Shown piece by piece: positions 33,684 to 35,794 of a stretch of DNA of 35,794 nucleotides (the first letter of the stretch is position 1; each line of letters begins with the position of its first letter). The DNA is taken from positions 278,070-313,863 of the forward strand of contig PS015097.1 in NCBI GenBank assembly GCA_048213135.1, in the 5' to 3' direction. The notes beneath the pieces are model-generated. The model was given only the letters and a program-made list of their open reading frames with translations. It ran no database searches and had not been told where the DNA came from. Source of the DNA: Reclinomonas americana ATCC 50394. Its lineage: Eukaryota; Jakobida; Jakobea; Jakobida. A program made the position numbers and the translations under genes.

Positions 33684-34726
33684 CTTCACAATCCCATGCA
33701 CACAGACCTTGAAGTAGCCCTTCTTCCAACTGTTGTAGCCACGAAGCACTGCACGCAGGGTGGTGACTGGACCCTTTTGCTGTCCCGAATCCTCTGTGCG
33801 CACACAACACACGTAGAAATGGATTTGAGTAGGTGCGCGCGTTTCGCGGTGGCGACTATCAAGCGGTGCACCTTGTCGCAATCTGCGCCAGGAGGCAGAG
33901 TGAGATGAGCACATCGCGCAGCACACAACAGGTGACTGTGAAGACGCACTGATTGGTGTAGAAATCGGACTCGGCCTGCACTTCGGTCCAGTCGTACGAG
34001 AGCAACAGACAGACGGCCAGAGTCGCAGTCACCACGCCAGTGAGCGGCACAATCGTCTTGACGGCGACACTGTGAATTTCTCTCGTGAGTCAGAGAAAAG
34101 AGGAGGTCCACGCAACGCGAAGTGCAACGCACCCAAATGTGATATTGACGGGGGGCGACACGGCCATGAGCAACAGCATCACGGAGAACACAACGTTCAT
34201 GGTGAACATGATGTCGGTGAGACCGAGAGCAGAATTGCGCTCGCCCTGGTGCATGGTGATCTGGCTCTCCAGGTATTGCTTCCACTGCTCCAGTTCTTCT
34301 TTCGCCATCCTCTTTGCCGCCTCTGCGTGTTGCAAGTGAGCAGAAAAAAAAACGCGACACAAGACAACAGTCGTTGGATTGCGTGCGAGTGTACCTTGCA
34401 GTGGAACTCCCTCTGCGTCGACCAGATCCTCGTCCTCCACACCTCTGCCGAACTGCATGCGACACACACAAGAGCACGAAGAGGGGGGCGGAGAAAGAAG
34501 AGAAGAGAGTGCGGGGGAATCGTGTAAGCCAAGTGATCGAGGGGTGGGAGAAAGCCATTCACATATGACGAAGAGAGAGAAGAGAAGGGAGAGAGGAGGA
34601 AGAGAGGTGGTGGGAAAAAACAAGTACAAAGGAAGGGCGCGCACACATACACACACAGAGAAAGAGGAGGGGAGATATGTGTTAGCCAAGTGATCGAAGG
34701 GTGGGAGCAAGACATTCACAAAAATG

Positions 34727-34766
<40 letters not shown>

Positions 34767-35509
34767 GAAGGTGGAGAATGACAAGTACAAAGATCAATAA
34801 ATGGGGGTGCACACATACACCCAGAGAGAGAGAGAAGAGGAAGAGAGGAGGGAGAAAAAGAAAGAGAAAGAGGAGAGGGAAGAGGAACAACAGACAAAAA
34901 AGGGCGTGCTCACACAAAGACATACCTTCTTCTCGCCATTCTCTTCCTCGTCGAAATCATGCGACCGGCTGTTGGCAGAGGGATAGAGTGGCGCGGTGAC
35001 CGAGTCTCGCCGGTCGCTCGAATCGGTTACCTCGCCGGCGGCGGAACCGGCGAGTTCTGGCGGAGGCGTCAGCGGAGGCGACGATTGATATCCCGTCTTG
35101 GAACCACTGCGAGGACGCCCTCGCGGCAACTCTGGAGCTGGTGGGGTGAGGCCAGTGAGTGCGCCAATGGCGGCCGCCAGCGAGCCGGCACTGCCCGTCG
35201 AATTGGACCGTTCGCGCCCATGGGCTCCCGGTGACTCAGACTTGCCGGTGGAGTTGCTGCGAGCGCGTCCACCGTCTGCGAGGTGTGTCAGGAAAGGGTC
35301 TCCAAAACAAGGAATCGAGGGTAACAATGCAGACCGCGCGGCGAGTGACCGGGTGACGTCTTTGGTGGCACAGGCGCCAGAACACCGCTACCACCATCAG
35401 GCTGAAGGTGACTGGGCGACGGAGTTGATGACCGAGGAGGCGATGAGCGTGACGTGCCGCTGTTGCCAGCGGCGGCCGTGGCGGCGGCCGTGGCAGCGGC
35501 AGAGGCCAT
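31773..35509 (-). CDS. Multi-pass membrane protein of unknown family, disordered N-terminus, ten exons
   Basis: Exons in transcript order (plus-strand coordinates): 35335-35509, 34926-35275, 34395-34452, 34133-34322, 33872-34069, 33708-33793, 32771-33031, 32538-32699, 32049-32312, 31773-31979; TAA at 31773-31775. About 650 residues. Residues 1-175 are low-complexity Ser/Pro/Ala-rich, with RARSNSTG and RERSNSTG, then an acidic patch (DFDEEE, GVEDEDLVDAEG). An amphipathic helix (KRMAKEELEQWKQYLESQI) precedes about eight hydrophobic segments, for example IMFTMNVVFSVMLLLMAV, LTGVVTATLAVCLLLSY, FETVVFLVLLLIAVLLV and the last, NFAGLYFSVVIFLVGLLVEL. I do not recognise the family; 7-8-pass channels, receptors and transporters are all possible. 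The start is the first in-frame ATG (35507-35509), but the frame is open upstream to a possible acceptor at about 35544, so an earlier exon is possible. The junction 33872/33793 does not keep frame as read. Confidence 0.7.
32313..32537 (-). other. Intron of the membrane-protein gene with poly-G tract and N gap
   Basis: This intron lies between exons 32538-32699 and 32049-32312. The chosen donor, read on the minus strand, is GTTGCG after Leu-Ala. It contains a run of about 19 G on the plus strand (32341-32359), a 20-N gap (32442-32461), and cyclic ACG/TACG-like sequence on both sides of the gap that looks like low-quality base calling. An alternative donor GTAGAG about 27 nt downstream would add nine residues; both keep frame. 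Confidence 0.55.
32442..32461. other. Assembly gap, 20 N
   Basis: Placeholder-sized gap in an intron of the minus-strand gene. Confidence 0.99.
33042..33280. repeat. G-rich GGGGAGA minisatellite
   Basis: Irregular tandem units of GGGGAGA, GGGGTGA and GGGGAAAG type grading into GA repeats, in an intron of the minus-strand gene. The plus strand is G-rich; the transcript would carry the C-rich strand. Confidence 0.9.
33398..33461. other. Assembly gap, 64 N
   Basis: Gap inside the long repeat-filled intron of the minus-strand gene. Confidence 0.99.
33537..33679. repeat. CAA tract followed by CA microsatellite
   Basis: Imperfect CAA repeat (33537-33630) merges into a CA run (33631-33679) near the 5' end of the same minus-strand intron. 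Confidence 0.9.
34453..34925 (-). other. Intron made of tandem repeats of about 155 bp
   Basis: The intron of 473 nt lies between exons 34926-35275 (ends GEKK, donor GTATGT) and 34395-34452. It is purine-rich on the plus strand. A segment near 34530-34562 (AGCCAAGTGATCGAGGGGTG, then a similar tail to CATTCAC) recurs near 34684-34717 with few changes, and a CACACATACAC plus GA-rich segment recurs about three times. The intron therefore consists of two to three degenerate tandem copies of a unit of about 155 bp. Confidence 0.7.
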
Positions 35510-35794
35510 GGGTGACGGAGGGACGACCAATGGATGTTCAAGAGACTGTGTATGGCACACAAAGTTGTGACTCGTTAGAATGGAAGGGAGAAAGGAGCTA
35601 TCTTAGATCGTCCCACAGTACGGCTATTACAAATAAAGATGCAGAGCTCGCTCGGAAACCCACAGCCCTTCCCTTTCTAAATGTCAGCAGTGTTCTACCA
35701 CGGCAAACGAGCAAGCTTATCTCGTCCCACGACACAGCTTCACAAACACAGACGCACTCTCTCTCTCTCTCTCTATCTCCAATGCTCTTTTCCT
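35510..35794 (-). promoter_or_regulatory. Upstream/5' UTR region of the minus-strand gene, no gene seen
   Basis: No reading frame of interest is visible. On the minus strand I find no ATG between 35560 and 35794, so it is either 5' UTR plus promoter or intron. The sequence TGCCATACACAG at 35545-35556 (minus strand) is a plausible splice acceptor that would put an untranslated or coding exon further right, beyond the window. A short CT run (plus strand, 35755-35773) lies near the edge. No clear TATA box is recognised. Confidence 0.35.

Larger units (their letters stand above)
33032..33707 (-). other. Long intron filled with minisatellite, N gap, CAA and CA repeats
   Basis: The intron of 676 nt separates exon 33708-33793 (ends KGYFK) from exon 32771-33031 (starts VWTEY), phase 0. 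Plus-strand content: a GGGGAGA-type minisatellite (33042-33280), a low-quality-looking stretch (33285-33397), 64 N, a CAA-rich tract (33537-33630) and a CA run (33631-33679). No coding sequence is visible. In the transcript these become C/U-rich, UUG and UG repeats. Confidence 0.75.

Noticed and set aside
33012-33926. Minus-strand frame of about 300 codons containing Val-Cys and Ser-Leu-Pro runs
   Set aside because: Mostly translated minisatellite, CA repeat and N; the real exon within it is only 33708-33793.
35632-35637. AATAAA on the plus strand as a poly(A) signal
   Set aside because: No plus-strand gene ends nearby; the giant gene stops 3.9 kb to the left. Probably chance.
1-35794. tRNA, rRNA, CRISPR arrays, transposons with terminal repeats
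   Set aside because: None recognised: no clover-leaf-like or rRNA sequence, no regular spacer array, and no transposase or reverse-transcriptase motifs on either strand.

Overview
This window is nuclear DNA from an intron-dense eukaryote. Introns are short (most 55-85 nt), begin GT and end AG, and interrupt nearly every protein module. Mono- and dinucleotide tracts are frequent inside introns, and six runs of N interrupt the assembly. The protein content (NHL-type propeller, Ig-like IPT/TIG-like modules, EGF repeats, a cadherin-like module, single-pass receptor layout) suggests a free-living protist, perhaps near opisthokonts or apusomonads. The sequence alone does not fix the lineage and that placement is low confidence.

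Two convergent protein-coding genes fill the window. The first, on the + strand, runs from the left edge (5' end missing) to a stop at 31726-31728. I traced 91 consecutive exons (196-259 to 30545-31728) that keep one reading frame and one domain logic throughout: 20,851 coding nt, 6,949 visible residues plus stop. In order the protein has: an NHL-like beta-propeller of five to six blades (196-2908); about 12 IPT/TIG-like beta-sandwich modules (3003-9577); a cadherin-like module and two EGF modules (9641-10321); about 40 more IPT/TIG-like modules (10397-28738); two different membrane-proximal domains (28801-29813); one transmembrane helix (about 29922-30009) followed by six arginines; and a long proline-rich cytoplasmic tail ending in an acidic stretch. 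It is best read as a giant cell-surface receptor or adhesin.

The second gene, on the - strand (35509 to 31773), has ten exons. It encodes a protein of about 650 residues: a disordered Ser/Pro/Ala-rich N-terminal third, then about eight hydrophobic membrane segments. I do not recognise its family. Its stop codon lies 44 bp from that of the giant gene, so the 3' UTRs must be very short or overlap.

Three further points stand out. About one intron in six in the giant gene starts with the unusual donor GTTGCG, and the second gene seems to use it too. Most IPT-like modules sit on exons bounded by phase-1 introns, the pattern expected of growth by exon duplication. The odd cyclic TACG-type sequence beside most N gaps looks like a sequencing artefact rather than biology. 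No RNA genes, CRISPR arrays or transposons were recognised.
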